29,422 nt of DNA. Origin: Clostridiales bacterium (GTDB taxonomy: Bacteria; Bacillota; Clostridia; Lachnospirales; UBA12420). This document shows, piece by piece, positions 1 to 8,173 of the stretch. Location: assembly GCA_003452395.1 (NCBI GenBank), contig DMOI01000007.1, positions 1-29,422 of the forward strand, given 5' to 3'. Each line of letters begins with the position of its first letter. The first letter of the stretch is position 1. The notes below the pieces were generated by a model, which was not told the DNA's origin, made no database searches, and saw nothing but the letters and a program-made list of their open reading frames with translations. The translations under genes were made by a program, and so were the position numbers.

Positions 1-87
1 GATATTTTCTTCGGGAATTTAGGTTCTATGATGTAATTTCTAAAAAATATCCAAATTTCTAAAATTCATGCCTTATCCCATTTGCTT

Positions 88-121
88 ACAATAAAAATGA
101 GTAACCACAATATGGTTACTC
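88..121 (-). terminator. Rho-independent terminator of the hicB-like gene
   Basis: A 9-bp stem (99-107 GAGTAACCA with 113-121 TGGTTACTC) has a 5-nt loop and, read on the minus strand, is followed by ATTTTTATT. It lies about 50 bases past the stop of the hicB-like gene. The plus strand has a weaker T tract (GTTTTG), so the hairpin might also act on a gene arriving from the left. Confidence 0.75.
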
Positions 122-174
122 GTTTTGCTAAGTTCTCTAACAGATAAATCATCTAATATTTTCTTTTCTCTAAT

Positions 175-384
175 TTATGCATATAATAATTTTCCTTTAG
201 GTTCTGGTATATTTCTACCTGAAGCTTTTGCTGTTTCAATCCATTCTTCAATTACGATTTCTACATTTTCTACTGCTTCTTTATATGTTCTTCCATCTGC
301 CATACATCCAGATAGTTCTGGTACTTCAGCTATATACGCTTTATCTTCTTCGCTCCAATATATTATTATCTCATATTTGCTCAT
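175..384 (-). CDS. HicB-like antitoxin-family protein (solitary)
   Basis: This 69-aa protein begins MSKYEIIIYWSEEDKAYIAE and continues with VPELSGCMADG and a helix rich in A, E and V. That is the partial RNase H-like fold of the HicB/UPF0150 family (seen: the EVPELxGCxxxG signature; known: the family includes antitoxins that neutralise the HicA mRNA interferase). It lacks an obvious C-terminal DNA-binding domain, as do many short members. The start is supported by AGGAG about 7 bases upstream. No HicA-like ORF lies on either side: upstream is the S-layer gene terminator, downstream its own terminator. It is therefore a one-gene unit with its own promoter, and an active toxin-antitoxin role cannot be assumed. 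Family assignment is confident; function is not. Confidence 0.8.
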   Translation of the reverse strand: MSKYEIIIYWSEEDKAYIAEVPELSGCMADGRTYKEAVENVEIVIEEWIETAKASGRNIPEPKGKLLYA

Positions 385-423
385 CTATATCTCCTCTACT
401 ATTTTTATCATTAACACATACCT

Positions 424-452
424 ATTATACTGTATTTGCTTTAAAAAATCAA
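424..452 (-). promoter_or_regulatory. Sigma-A-type promoter of the hicB-like gene
   Basis: On the minus strand: -35 TTGATT (447-452), 17-bp spacer, -10 TATAAT (424-429), about 40 bases upstream of the start codon. Near-consensus match; no alternative upstream gene could read through past the terminator at 515-537. Confidence 0.6.
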
Positions 453-514
453 GTGTTTTTCTATGGCTTCTCTTTCTGAAGTCTCTTCGTTTCCCTTATC
501 CTAATGAGCATAGC

Positions 515-540
515 AAAAAGAACCCCGAAGGGTTCTTCCT
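515..540 (-). terminator. Rho-independent terminator of the S-layer gene
   Basis: On the minus strand AAGAACCC-TTCG-GGGTTCTT (518-537) is an 8-bp stem with a stable TTCG tetraloop, followed directly by TTTTGC. It begins about 25 bases after the stop codon of the S-layer-type gene. Confidence 0.9.
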
Positions 541-561
541 GTAGTTTATATTGTGTAAATA

Positions 562-3500
562 TTAGAATTGATTTGGATCGAAGAACATTACTCCGATTGC
601 TCCTTCGTTTGGTGAAACTGCTCCAGTTCCAACAAGGTCTACAAGCTCTCCATCGTCATCTATTTCTACTAAGTAATAGTAAACTGTACTTGCTTCATCC
701 TCATGAGCATCGTTATAATCATCTTCATCTTCATCTACTTCAACTATTGAAGATACTTCTGATACTTCGATATCATCTGCAAAGAATACATTTCTTACTA
801 AAGTCTTAGCATTTGCTACTGCATCTGTTAATGCTACCTCTGCTGTTATAGTTATTACTGCTGCACCTGGATTTGGTGCTACTAAATCTGCATCTGTATT
901 TATTGCTGCTGCTAATGCATCTGCAACTGCGTTTACAGTTGTTGCTGCACTAATATCAACTGCTGTATTTCCTGATTCTACATTTGAATCTGTATCAAAT
1001 TCATAAGTTTCTCCACCAACTACAACTGTCTCTCCATCTACTGGAAGTGCTGCTATAGTTACTGTTCCTACCGCATCTAATCCACCTGTTAATGTTGCTC
1101 CTGATACTGCTGCTGCTCCTGTTTTTGCTAATGTTATAGCATTTCCTGCTGTTCCTGTTGCTGCAGCTGTTACTGTTATAACATTTCCTGCTACTGTACT
1201 ATCTACTCCTGCTACTGCTTCTACTAATTCTTCTAATTCTTCTGCAGAAGAGTATTCATTTGCTGCTGGTGTTGCATCATACGTAAATGTTGTTCCATTT
1301 ACAATTACTGTACCTGCATTTGATCCGTCTACTCCTGCTCCTGCACCTAATGTTGCTCCTGATACAGTTACGTTTGTTGCTGCTTCAACTAATGTTATTG
1401 CATTTCCTGCTACCCCTGCTACATTTGCTGTAAGAGTTATAACTCCTAGTGCATTTGCTGCAGTTATATCATCATCATTTGCATCTTCATATGTGTTGAT
1501 TGCTCCTACAAGTGCTGCTGCTCTTGCTGTATCGTCAGCTGCTCCTGAATAGTCAATTGTTACATCATCGCCTGCTGTTCCATCATTATCTACGTCTAAT
1601 CCATATATAGTCCCATTTACAGTAATTAACTCATCATCTACTGGTGCTCCTGCAAATGTTATTGTTCCTGTTGCTGCTACAGCTGGGTCAGCTGCATAAG
1701 TTATTGTTCCTGTTGCTGCTACTCTATCATCTAATGTTGCTCCTGATATTGTTAATCCTTGTGAAGAAGGTGTTATGTCTGACTCAAGTACGAACATATC
1801 TGCATATGCTGAATATGAAGGTGTACCATCTGAAGAGTCTAATAAGTCTACTTCATTTTTTGTATTTACTTCATAGAATTTTGCTACTTTTATTGCATTG
1901 CTGAAATTAATATTTTCGTCTGTTACGAAACTATCAGCATCTGTTGAGTAAGAAACTAATAATCCTTCGAATCCTGTCCAATCATCTTCATCATCAAGAT
2001 CAAGTCCGTTTGCAACACCATTGAATCCTGTTGCTTCGATGTCTTCTGCTTCGTCTTCATCTACATAGAAGAAGCTTTCTCCCTCTTTTGTCATAACTGT
2101 TACTTTAACGTCTCCACCTGTTAATTCTTTAACCTTTGTGATTACTCCTATAAAATCATCACTTGATTTTGTAAGTACTTCTTTATCTTTTAATGTACCC
2201 GCATCTGCACCATCTGGTAATAATGGTATATACACATATGCTGCATTTTCTTTGTCATCATCAAAATCTACTAAAACAGCTGTTATTCCTGTCATATCTT
2301 TTAATGTTGCATAGTCTACATCTGCTATTGTTATTACATGATCAGAATCTTCTTCTGTTGCTTGATATACTTTTACACTATCTGCTTCAACATAATATGT
2401 TCCTGTATTTGGTGCTCCTGAATCCATTGTAAATTTATCTTTGTCTACATCAAATGTTGTTGTTACGTCAATTGCAATTTCATCTGCTTCAACTGGATAT
2501 ATTATTACTTTATCTGATTTAATATCATATTTTACTACTTCACCAATATAATCTTCATAACCAGTTGCTGCTAATGCTGCATCGTTATTTATTGTTTCAG
2601 TTCCTTCATTATAGAAATCTTCTCCTACAAATGTTGGCTCATCTGGATTTGCTGCTACTGCTTCTGCATCTGTTTCTTCAGCATCAAATACTTTTGACCC
2701 TGAAGGCTCTCCTGTTGCTAAGTTAAATAATTCTATTTTAACTTTTGTTGCTCCTCTATCATCAGTATAATCATAGAAATCTGTAATTATTCCGTAATCC
2801 CCTGATGCTGAGTTTCCTGCTGTTACTTTTTCAAGCATAGCTATTTGTCCCATTGCATCTAAGTAAGCTTTTACTTCGTCATCTACAGATATACTATCTA
2901 TTACTGATGCACCTTCGAAGTTTGGACTATATGCATAATCTTTTCCACCTATTTCCACTTCTTCTGCATCTTTTCCGTCTACTGTACCTTCTACTACGTT
3001 AGCTGCTAATACTAATACGTATTGCTCAGTAGCTCCAGCGTACATTATCATGTCGCCTTCTTTGATATCAGCAAGTGTTATTACTTGACCTTTTGCATTA
3101 TTTACATATACAACTTCTGTATCTAAGTCATAAGCTAAAGATGAATCACTACGTTGTTCATCTCCGTTTGCTTTGATTTTGTACTCATTATCGTCTTCAT
3201 CAAAGTCTACTTCTTCAACTATGAAAGCTTTATCATAATTGTAAACATATAAATGTGATATATCTCCATCATCATCAACTAAAGCGTATCCTGGTAAGTC
3301 AAAATCTTCATCAGCTGTTCCTGCTGCTCCTGCAACTCCATCAAGGATATTAGCTGCTCCTGCTGCATAATCGTATGATTTTTCATCACCATTTGCTAAT
3401 TTTACTTCTACTTTTGAAGCTGAGTTATCTGTTACATCTATGAAAGATACTGTGTTTTGATCAGAATCTTCTGCATGTTGTACAGATATTACTTCATCAT

Positions 3501-4386
3501 CATCATTTACCCAAATATCTAATTCTTCACCTGGGTACACAGATACTGCCATACCATCTGCAAATGTAAATACTTTATCAAGAGAAAATTCTCCAGCATC
3601 TGTACGGTCACCATCACTATTTAAGTCTGGACCGTCTACTCTGAATTTTACTTCTTCGCTTGCCATATATAATGACTGATCTACTGTTCCCATTTCATAT
3701 TTTGTTAACTCTAATTTCTCTGTGAATAATGTTTCTTCGTCAACGCCTTCTGTTTTAGCGTAAGTTCTTGTTCCGTCTGTGTTGTATCCTGTTGCTTTCC
3801 ACATTGGTGTGTCAAGAGTTGTGTTACCCATTATAGCAACATCCCCTCTTGTAGCGGGTGCGTTAGGTACTACAGCTACATCATCTGTTAAACCTTCCAT
3901 TAGTGCAAAGTTTAGGTAGTTGCTTGGCCATGTTCCTTGTGCTCCAACTGCTTCTCCTGCTCCTAATGCTCTAACCATCATAGTAACTATTTCTGCATAA
4001 GTTACTTCTTTTTCTGGTCCGTATGTTCCGTCTTCGTATCCTTTAACTAGACCTGCGCTTGCTGCTACGTTTACATAACCGTTTGCCCAGTGTCCTGTCA
4101 TGTCACTAAATTGTGTTAAACCTGTTGAATAAGTTGCTAATTTTTCTTTTCCTAACATTCTTACCATAACCGCTGCTGCTTCTGCTCTTGTTATAGTGCC
4201 TTCTGGTTTGAATGTTCCGTCTTCGTATCCTTTTAATATGTCGATACTTGCTAATCTCGTTACTGAAGTAGAATATTTGCTATCTACATCAGAGAAGTTA
4301 GCTTTAGCTGCAAAACTTACGTTAACACTTGTTGCTAACATAGCTACTGCTAAAATCGATGCTAATGCTCTTTTTAATTTCTTCAT
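562..4386 (-). CDS. SLH-domain S-layer-type surface protein
   Basis: This 1274-aa protein has a signal peptide (residues 1-26, cleavage after VSFA) and SLH modules at about 28-80 (FSDVDSKY...GYEDGTFKPEGTITRAE) and 88-140 (FSDMTGHWANGY...TYAE), plus a weaker third at about 150-190. SLH domains bind pyruvylated cell-wall polymer, so the protein should be anchored outside the wall. The middle (200-880) is very acidic and unrecognised. Residues about 904-1198 hold three diverged repeats with TVNGTxY, AAALVxAIN and AGNAITL motifs, of a type I associate with phage structural proteins and adhesins. The C-terminus is Asp/Glu-rich. GGAGG lies 9 bases before the ATG, and a consensus promoter and strong terminator make it monocistronic. 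Size and expression signals suit a major S-layer protein, but a minor surface adhesin is possible. Confidence 0.9.
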   Translation of the reverse strand: MKKLKRALASILAVAMLATSVNVSFAAKANFSDVDSKYSTSVTRLASIDILKGYEDGTFKPEGTITRAEAAAVMVRMLGKEKLATYSTGLTQFSDMTGHWANGYVNVAASAGLVKGYEDGTYGPEKEVTYAEIVTMMVRALGAGEAVGAQGTWPSNYLNFALMEGLTDDVAVVPNAPATRGDVAIMGNTTLDTPMWKATGYNTDGTRTYAKTEGVDEETLFTEKLELTKYEMGTVDQSLYMASEEVKFRVDGPDLNSDGDRTDAGEFSLDKVFTFADGMAVSVYPGEELDIWVNDDDEVISVQHAEDSDQNTVSFIDVTDNSASKVEVKLANGDEKSYDYAAGAANILDGVAGAAGTADEDFDLPGYALVDDDGDISHLYVYNYDKAFIVEEVDFDEDDNEYKIKANGDEQRSDSSLAYDLDTEVVYVNNAKGQVITLADIKEGDMIMYAGATEQYVLVLAANVVEGTVDGKDAEEVEIGGKDYAYSPNFEGASVIDSISVDDEVKAYLDAMGQIAMLEKVTAGNSASGDYGIITDFYDYTDDRGATKVKIELFNLATGEPSGSKVFDAEETDAEAVAANPDEPTFVGEDFYNEGTETINNDAALAATGYEDYIGEVVKYDIKSDKVIIYPVEADEIAIDVTTTFDVDKDKFTMDSGAPNTGTYYVEADSVKVYQATEEDSDHVITIADVDYATLKDMTGITAVLVDFDDDKENAAYVYIPLLPDGADAGTLKDKEVLTKSSDDFIGVITKVKELTGGDVKVTVMTKEGESFFYVDEDEAEDIEATGFNGVANGLDLDDEDDWTGFEGLLVSYSTDADSFVTDENINFSNAIKVAKFYEVNTKNEVDLLDSSDGTPSYSAYADMFVLESDITPSSQGLTISGATLDDRVAATGTITYAADPAVAATGTITFAGAPVDDELITVNGTIYGLDVDNDGTAGDDVTIDYSGAADDTARAAALVGAINTYEDANDDDITAANALGVITLTANVAGVAGNAITLVEAATNVTVSGATLGAGAGVDGSNAGTVIVNGTTFTYDATPAANEYSSAEELEELVEAVAGVDSTVAGNVITVTAAATGTAGNAITLAKTGAAAVSGATLTGGLDAVGTVTIAALPVDGETVVVGGETYEFDTDSNVESGNTAVDISAATTVNAVADALAAAINTDADLVAPNPGAAVITITAEVALTDAVANAKTLVRNVFFADDIEVSEVSSIVEVDEDEDDYNDAHEDEASTVYYYLVEIDDDGELVDLVGTGAVSPNEGAIGVMFFDPNQF
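1658..1722 (-). repeat. 42-bp tandem duplication inside the S-layer gene
   Basis: A 23-base stretch at 1658-1680 recurs identically at 1700-1722, giving a 42-bp period that encodes two 14-residue units (VAATGTITYAADPA and VAATGTITFAGAPV). It sits at the border between the acidic middle region and the C-terminal repeats and looks like recent in-frame slippage. Confidence 0.8.
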
Positions 4387-4453
4387 TAATGAATTCCTCC
4401 TTTAAAATTTTTTTAATTTTCGTGGCATTGGATATTTTCCACTTACAAGAGAG

Positions 4454-4482
4454 ATTATACCAATGTTGTTTTTATATGTCAA
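4454..4482 (-). promoter_or_regulatory. Consensus sigma-A promoter of the S-layer gene
   Basis: On the minus strand: -35 TTGACA (4477-4482), 17-bp spacer, -10 TATAAT (4454-4459). Both hexamers are perfect. Predicted transcription start is near 4447, giving a leader of about 60 bases with GGAGG at 4396-4400. Confidence 0.85.
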
Positions 4483-4545
4483 TAGTTCTTTTGAACTTGT
4501 AAATCTACTGTAACAATTGTTATTTTTGTAACATTTCCGTAATGA

Positions 4546-4632
4546 TTATGTACAAGTTTTATTTGAATTTATACACATGTTATCAACATATTACGCACAG
4601 ATATTTATATAGTTTTCCACATGTTATGCACA
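4546..4632 (+). promoter_or_regulatory. Phased array of DnaA-box-like 9-mers
   Basis: Reading the plus strand: TTATACACA (4569), TTATCAACA (4580), TTACGCACA (4591), a degenerate slot (4602), TTTTCCACA (4613) and TTATGCACA (4624), all in one orientation at exact 11-bp steps (9-mer plus 2 bases). TTATGTACA at 4546 is one further outlying match. Three of the five fit TTWTNCACA and the others differ at one position. The array lies 60-150 bp upstream of the S-layer promoter in a 386-bp gene-free, AT-rich gap (4387-4772). Known: 2-bp-spaced DnaA sites occur in the E. coli oriC left half. Binding here is inferred. Confidence 0.6.
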
Positions 4633-4772
4633 TATAATACGTATTTCTACTACCATTTCACTGTATAAAACCCCCAACTTATCCTTTTGTTTTGTTGTTT
4701 TTTGGGACTTTATATAAATATACACATCTTTTTGTTGATTACTTGGATAACTTTTTTCTTATATTTATTTTT

Positions 4773-5513
4773 TTAACCTTTTCCATACATTTTCAAAATC
4801 TCCTCTGTATAGTTTCCTTCCTTATTATATATAATAAGTGGTGGGTCTATTACTAGATTTGGTTTTGCGTTTTTTACTCCTTCGACGAGTATCATCGCTG
4901 GGGCTTTGTCTACTCTCGGATATACATTTCTAAGCTTTTTTAACTCTACTTTATATTTCTTCATTATATGTATTATATCTGTGAGCCTATGTGGTCTATG
5001 TACCATATATATTCTCCCATTATTTGTGAGAAGGCTGCTTGCACTCGATATTATGTCTTCCAGAGTGCATAAAACCTCATGCCTTGCTATTATTTTCTCT
5101 GTTAATTCATTTTTGAGACCTTTATTATTTTCCATATAAGGTGGATTACATGTTATAACATTAAATTGCCTTCCTTTAAATATTTCTCTACTATTATTTA
5201 TATCTCCTTGGATAAAAGATACTTTTTCTGTCTGTTTGTTCATTTTTATGCTTCTATTTGCCATGTCTATGTTTTTATCTATTATATCTATACCCGTAAT
5301 TTGCTTTGCCTCTGTTTTTGCTTCAAGTAGCATCGCCACCACACCATTACCAGTGCACATGTCGAGAACATCCTCGTCCTTTTTTACCTTTGCAAAGCTC
5401 GAAAGTAGTACTGCATCTATACCAAAACAGAACATTTTTTTGTTCTGTATTATATGATAGTCTTTTATTTCAAGGTCATCAATGCGTTCGTCGATGGAAA
5501 GCATATTGTTCAT
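4773..5513 (-). CDS. trmN6: tRNA1(Val) adenine-N6 methyltransferase-like
   Basis: This 246-aa class I SAM-dependent methyltransferase belongs to the TrmN6/YabB/YfiC family, which methylates N6 of adenosine in tRNA (A37 of tRNA1-Val in E. coli). Visible motifs: motif I VLDMCTGNGVVAMLL (about residue 49-63), acidic residue in GIDIIDKN (about 74), and catalytic NPPY in VITCNPPYMENN (about 122-125) typical of exocyclic-amine methylases. The N-terminal DYHIIQNKKMFCFGIDAVLL matches the family's FRFGIDAVLL-type segment. GGAGG 9 bases upstream supports the start. In B. subtilis yabB lies just beyond holB-yaaT-yabA, so synteny agrees, although here a 650-bp gap separates it from ricT and no yabA is present. 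The exact tRNA substrate is inferred from the family. Confidence 0.88.
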   Translation of the reverse strand: MNNMLSIDERIDDLEIKDYHIIQNKKMFCFGIDAVLLSSFAKVKKDEDVLDMCTGNGVVAMLLEAKTEAKQITGIDIIDKNIDMANRSIKMNKQTEKVSFIQGDINNSREIFKGRQFNVITCNPPYMENNKGLKNELTEKIIARHEVLCTLEDIISSASSLLTNNGRIYMVHRPHRLTDIIHIMKKYKVELKKLRNVYPRVDKAPAMILVEGVKNAKPNLVIDPPLIIYNKEGNYTEEILKMYGKG

Positions 5514-6164
5514 GTATGTTCACCTCCGTAAGAGATATGTATTGTATATTTTATATATGTCGTTATAGATAGTCCTTTTCTTTTTGAAAGACCAAAAAGA
5601 AACAAAAAGTCTCTTCTACCTCTAAATCTCCTGCTAGGAGACTTTACTCGCAAACTTAGCTATTCGAGCAAAGTACGCTCTCACACGCACGATTGCGAGA
5701 GAGGTGCTTCGCAATTTTATTTACAAGATAAAAGATTATTTTCTTAAAGGATATATCTGTTATATGCACCTACAGGTATGTCCCGGCGTTCAGTCTTTTT
5801 GAACGGAAAGGGCAGACCGTAAACAGCCTTTAACCAAAATTAAATTTATCTTTTTTCCTAATCCGCAAACTGTTTGAGTAAGTGCAGCGAATGCGTAACG
5901 CACGAGTTCTTGCGGCTATTCCCCTCAACGCTGAGGGGTTAGGGGTGTTGCAATTTTTTTGTTACTTTTTTTTGAAAAAAAGTAAGCATATCTTTGTATA
6001 ATACAACCTCCCCACTTTTCACATTAGTCAGTGTTACAAACACAAACGGGCGGACACGCAGGTACCGCACCCTACGATTTAAGCCTTCGGCTTTTCTAAT
6101 GCAAACAGTTTAAAGTTTAATTATAACACAGTAGAAACAAGACAGGAAAACTCCTGTCTTGTTT
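5514..6164. other. Gene-free intergenic stretch with small palindromes
   Basis: I see no credible gene in these 650 bases. They hold several short inverted repeats: TCTCCT/AGGAGA (5627-5641), CCCCTCA/TGAGGGG (5931-5948), TTACTTTTTTT/AAAAAAAGTAA (5972-5995), and a short GGGCGGACACGC patch near 6048. Parts are clearly richer in G+C than the surroundings, and the look is that of pieced-together, decayed intergenic repeats rather than a regulatory region. trmN6's own upstream signals must lie in its left end. Confidence 0.6.
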
Positions 6165-6168
6165 CTAC
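6129..6168 (-). terminator. Long hairpin at the ricT 3' end
   Basis: An 18-bp perfect stem (about 6131-6148 with 6153-6170; AGTAGAAACAAGACAGGA and its complement) with a 4-nt loop overlaps the ricT stop codon. The minus-strand side lacks a strong T tract, so termination is plausible but less certain than the stem suggests; an mRNA 3'-end stabiliser is an alternative. Confidence 0.55.
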
Positions 6169-7097
6169 TCATCTAGTTTTTCTTCCGCACCTTTTTTATC
6201 TTCTAACGCTTTTAGTGCTTTTTCATCTATTTCATCCATTTCATATTCATACTCATTTTTATGCCCACAACCTGCACATCCTATAACTTCTACTTGTTCC
6301 GGTTTGTATACCCTTATTTCTGAATGTGTTTCTTTGTCTGTCTTAGTCAAAGAAACCCTTACCAACTCTTTTATACTATCTCTTCCTATAATAATACCTT
6401 CTCTATCATCATCTGTTTTTACTTTGCTTCCGATGTTAGGAATCTTTTTATTTACCTCTTCATATACATCATTCTCATATGCTAAACAACACATAAGTCT
6501 TCCGCATATTCCTGATATTTTTACTGGGTTGAGTGATAAGTTTTGTTCTTTTGCCATGTTTATAGAAACAGACTCAAAGTTGTTCAAGTGAGTAGAGCAA
6601 CATAAGCATCTTCCACACATTCCTACTCCTCCGAGCATTTTTGTCTCGTCTCTTACTCCTATTTGCCTAAGCTCTATTCTTGTTTTAAATACTGCTGCTA
6701 GGTCCTTAACTAATTCTCTAAAATCCACCCTTCCTGATGATACAAAGTAGAATATGAGTTTTGCATTGTCAAAAGTATATTTTACATCTATCAGTTTCAT
6801 TTCTAATAAATGCTTTTGTATCTTCTTCTCACAAATTACTAGTGCTTCTCTTTCTTTCTTTTTATTAATCATATTTTGCTTAAGATCATTTTTATCTGCT
6901 GATCTTAATATGCTTTTGAGTGGAAGCTCTAGCTCATTCTCATTTATTTCTTTTCCTACAACGACTACTTTACCAAACTCTAACCCTCTAACAGATTCAG
7001 CTATTACATTATAACCTACTTTTATTCTAGGATTATCATCGTTGTAGTAATGAATTTTGCCATTCTTTCTGAATCGTACTCCATTTACTTTTATCAT
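6165..7097 (-). CDS. ricT: RicT/PSP1-family protein (Y-complex, YaaT)
   Basis: This 310-aa protein has a PSP1 C-terminal domain. It carries the cysteine-rich core CGRCLCCSTHL (about residues 165-175) and GICGRLMCCLAYEND (about 195-209), the strongest family signature, followed by a C-terminal CAGCGHKNE cysteine cluster. Known: B. subtilis RicT joins RicA and RicF in a complex with Fe-S clusters that directs RNase Y cleavage of specific mRNAs and affects sporulation, competence and biofilm. It follows holB after 66 bases, as yaaT does in B. subtilis. The extra C-terminal CxxC pair and acidic tail are seen, their role unknown. RicA and RicF are not in this window. Confidence 0.9.
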   Translation of the reverse strand: MIKVNGVRFRKNGKIHYYNDDNPRIKVGYNVIAESVRGLEFGKVVVVGKEINENELELPLKSILRSADKNDLKQNMINKKKEREALVICEKKIQKHLLEMKLIDVKYTFDNAKLIFYFVSSGRVDFRELVKDLAAVFKTRIELRQIGVRDETKMLGGVGMCGRCLCCSTHLNNFESVSINMAKEQNLSLNPVKISGICGRLMCCLAYENDVYEEVNKKIPNIGSKVKTDDDREGIIIGRDSIKELVRVSLTKTDKETHSEIRVYKPEQVEVIGCAGCGHKNEYEYEMDEIDEKALKALEDKKGAEEKLDE

Positions 7098-7131
7098 ATT
7101 TGTACCTCCGTTGTAGAAAAGCTCTTATTAT

Positions 7132-7156
7132 TCCTCCCCTGCAAGGGGGAGGACAT
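7132..7156. repeat. Short CCTCCCC...GGGGAGG palindrome
   Basis: CCTCCCCTGCAAGGGGGAGG in the holB-ricT gap resembles the outer tip of the MITE-like terminal repeats at 10907 and 18993 but lacks the rest. It is probably a decayed or solo end of that family. Confidence 0.6.
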
Positions 7157-7163
7157 TTTTTCC

Positions 7164-8150
7164 CTAACCCTTCACATTTAACAGCATTACATGCGTTGCT
7201 AGTTTTAGGTTTAGATTTCTTTTTATATTTTCCCTTAGATATTGGACGTTTTCTATTATTCTGTTTAAATAGGCATATGTTATTTCATTTGCCTGATGCT
7301 CTAATTCTTCCTTTTTATCTTTATTTATCAAATATTTAATACCTATGTCACTTTTTATAATATTTATGTCTCTGTACCATATATATATATAATTAAGTAT
7401 TTCTTCGTATTTTTTTTCATTAAGCTCGAAGAATTTCTTTATTTTCATTATGTTTTCTATATCGAGTTTTAAAAACATCTTAGTTATCTCTATTAAATCA
7501 TTTCTGAATTCAGTAAATTCTTTCGATTTTATTAAATTATCAAGCCTAGATATATTCCCTTCTGAAAAGGCAGCGTAAATATCCACATCTTCTGTTTTTT
7601 TATTGTAATTATCCACAATGTATTTGTTCATACTGTCTACATTAATGGGTTTTAAATCTATCAGCATGCACCTAGATAATATAGTTGGTAGAAACTTTTT
7701 ATAATCTGTGGATAATAACATTAAAATTATATACTCACACGGTTCTTCTATCGTCTTGAGTATCGCATTTTGTGCTGACTCTGTCATATTATCAGCATCC
7801 TTAATAATATATATTTTATATTTGTTTTGATAAGGTCTTATGTTTATATCAAAAATTAATTTTTCCCTTACCTGCTCTACTCCTATACTCTTTTTATCCT
7901 CACTATCTATATAACTAACATCTGGATTATTTTGATGCTCAAAAGTTTTACATGATATACAGTCATTACATGACTCAACATCTGATTCTACACACATCAA
8001 GGTTTTTGCAAAAGTTTGTGCTACCATATCTCTACTAATAAAATCATCACTGTTAATTATATAAGCATGAGATACTTTATTTGATTTAATGGAGTTTTGT
8101 AAGCTTTTTATAGTATCAGAGTGACCTATTATTTTATTAAATGAATACAT
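7164..8150 (-). CDS. holB: DNA polymerase III delta' subunit
   Basis: This 328-aa AAA+ clamp-loader subunit begins with IIGHSDTIKSLQNSI and SHAYIINSDD, matching the delta' lead-in. The P-loop position is degenerate (no GxxGxGK), as expected for delta', which does not hydrolyse ATP. A zinc-binding cluster C-x8-C-x2-C-x2-C (CNDCISC, about residues 53-68) follows. The SRC motif (TILSRCMLI, about 157) provides the arginine finger to the neighbouring subunit. GGAG lies 8 bases before the ATG. It is followed by ricT as in B. subtilis. Two perfect TTATCCACA 9-mers lie inside the gene at 7609 and 7707. The assignment is secure; confusion with DnaX is excluded by the missing P-loop. Confidence 0.92.
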   Translation of the reverse strand: MYSFNKIIGHSDTIKSLQNSIKSNKVSHAYIINSDDFISRDMVAQTFAKTLMCVESDVESCNDCISCKTFEHQNNPDVSYIDSEDKKSIGVEQVREKLIFDINIRPYQNKYKIYIIKDADNMTESAQNAILKTIEEPCEYIILMLLSTDYKKFLPTILSRCMLIDLKPINVDSMNKYIVDNYNKKTEDVDIYAAFSEGNISRLDNLIKSKEFTEFRNDLIEITKMFLKLDIENIMKIKKFFELNEKKYEEILNYIYIWYRDINIIKSDIGIKYLINKDKKEELEHQANEITYAYLNRIIENVQYLRENIKRNLNLKLATHVMLLNVKG

Positions 8151-8173
8151 GTTACCAACTCCATTTCTCGACC

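Noticed and set aside
504..2432. Several plus-strand reading frames rich in Leu, His and Gln opposite the S-layer gene
   Set aside because: They are the complement of the Ala/Asp/Glu/Thr codon pattern of the large minus-strand gene, with no ribosome-binding sites and no sensible protein features.
4546..4772. A second replication origin beside the phased DnaA-box array
   Set aside because: AT-rich DNA follows the boxes, but there is no clear GC patch or DnaA-trio series, and dnaA-dnaN with a full unwinding layout is nearby; a regulatory or titration role is more economical.
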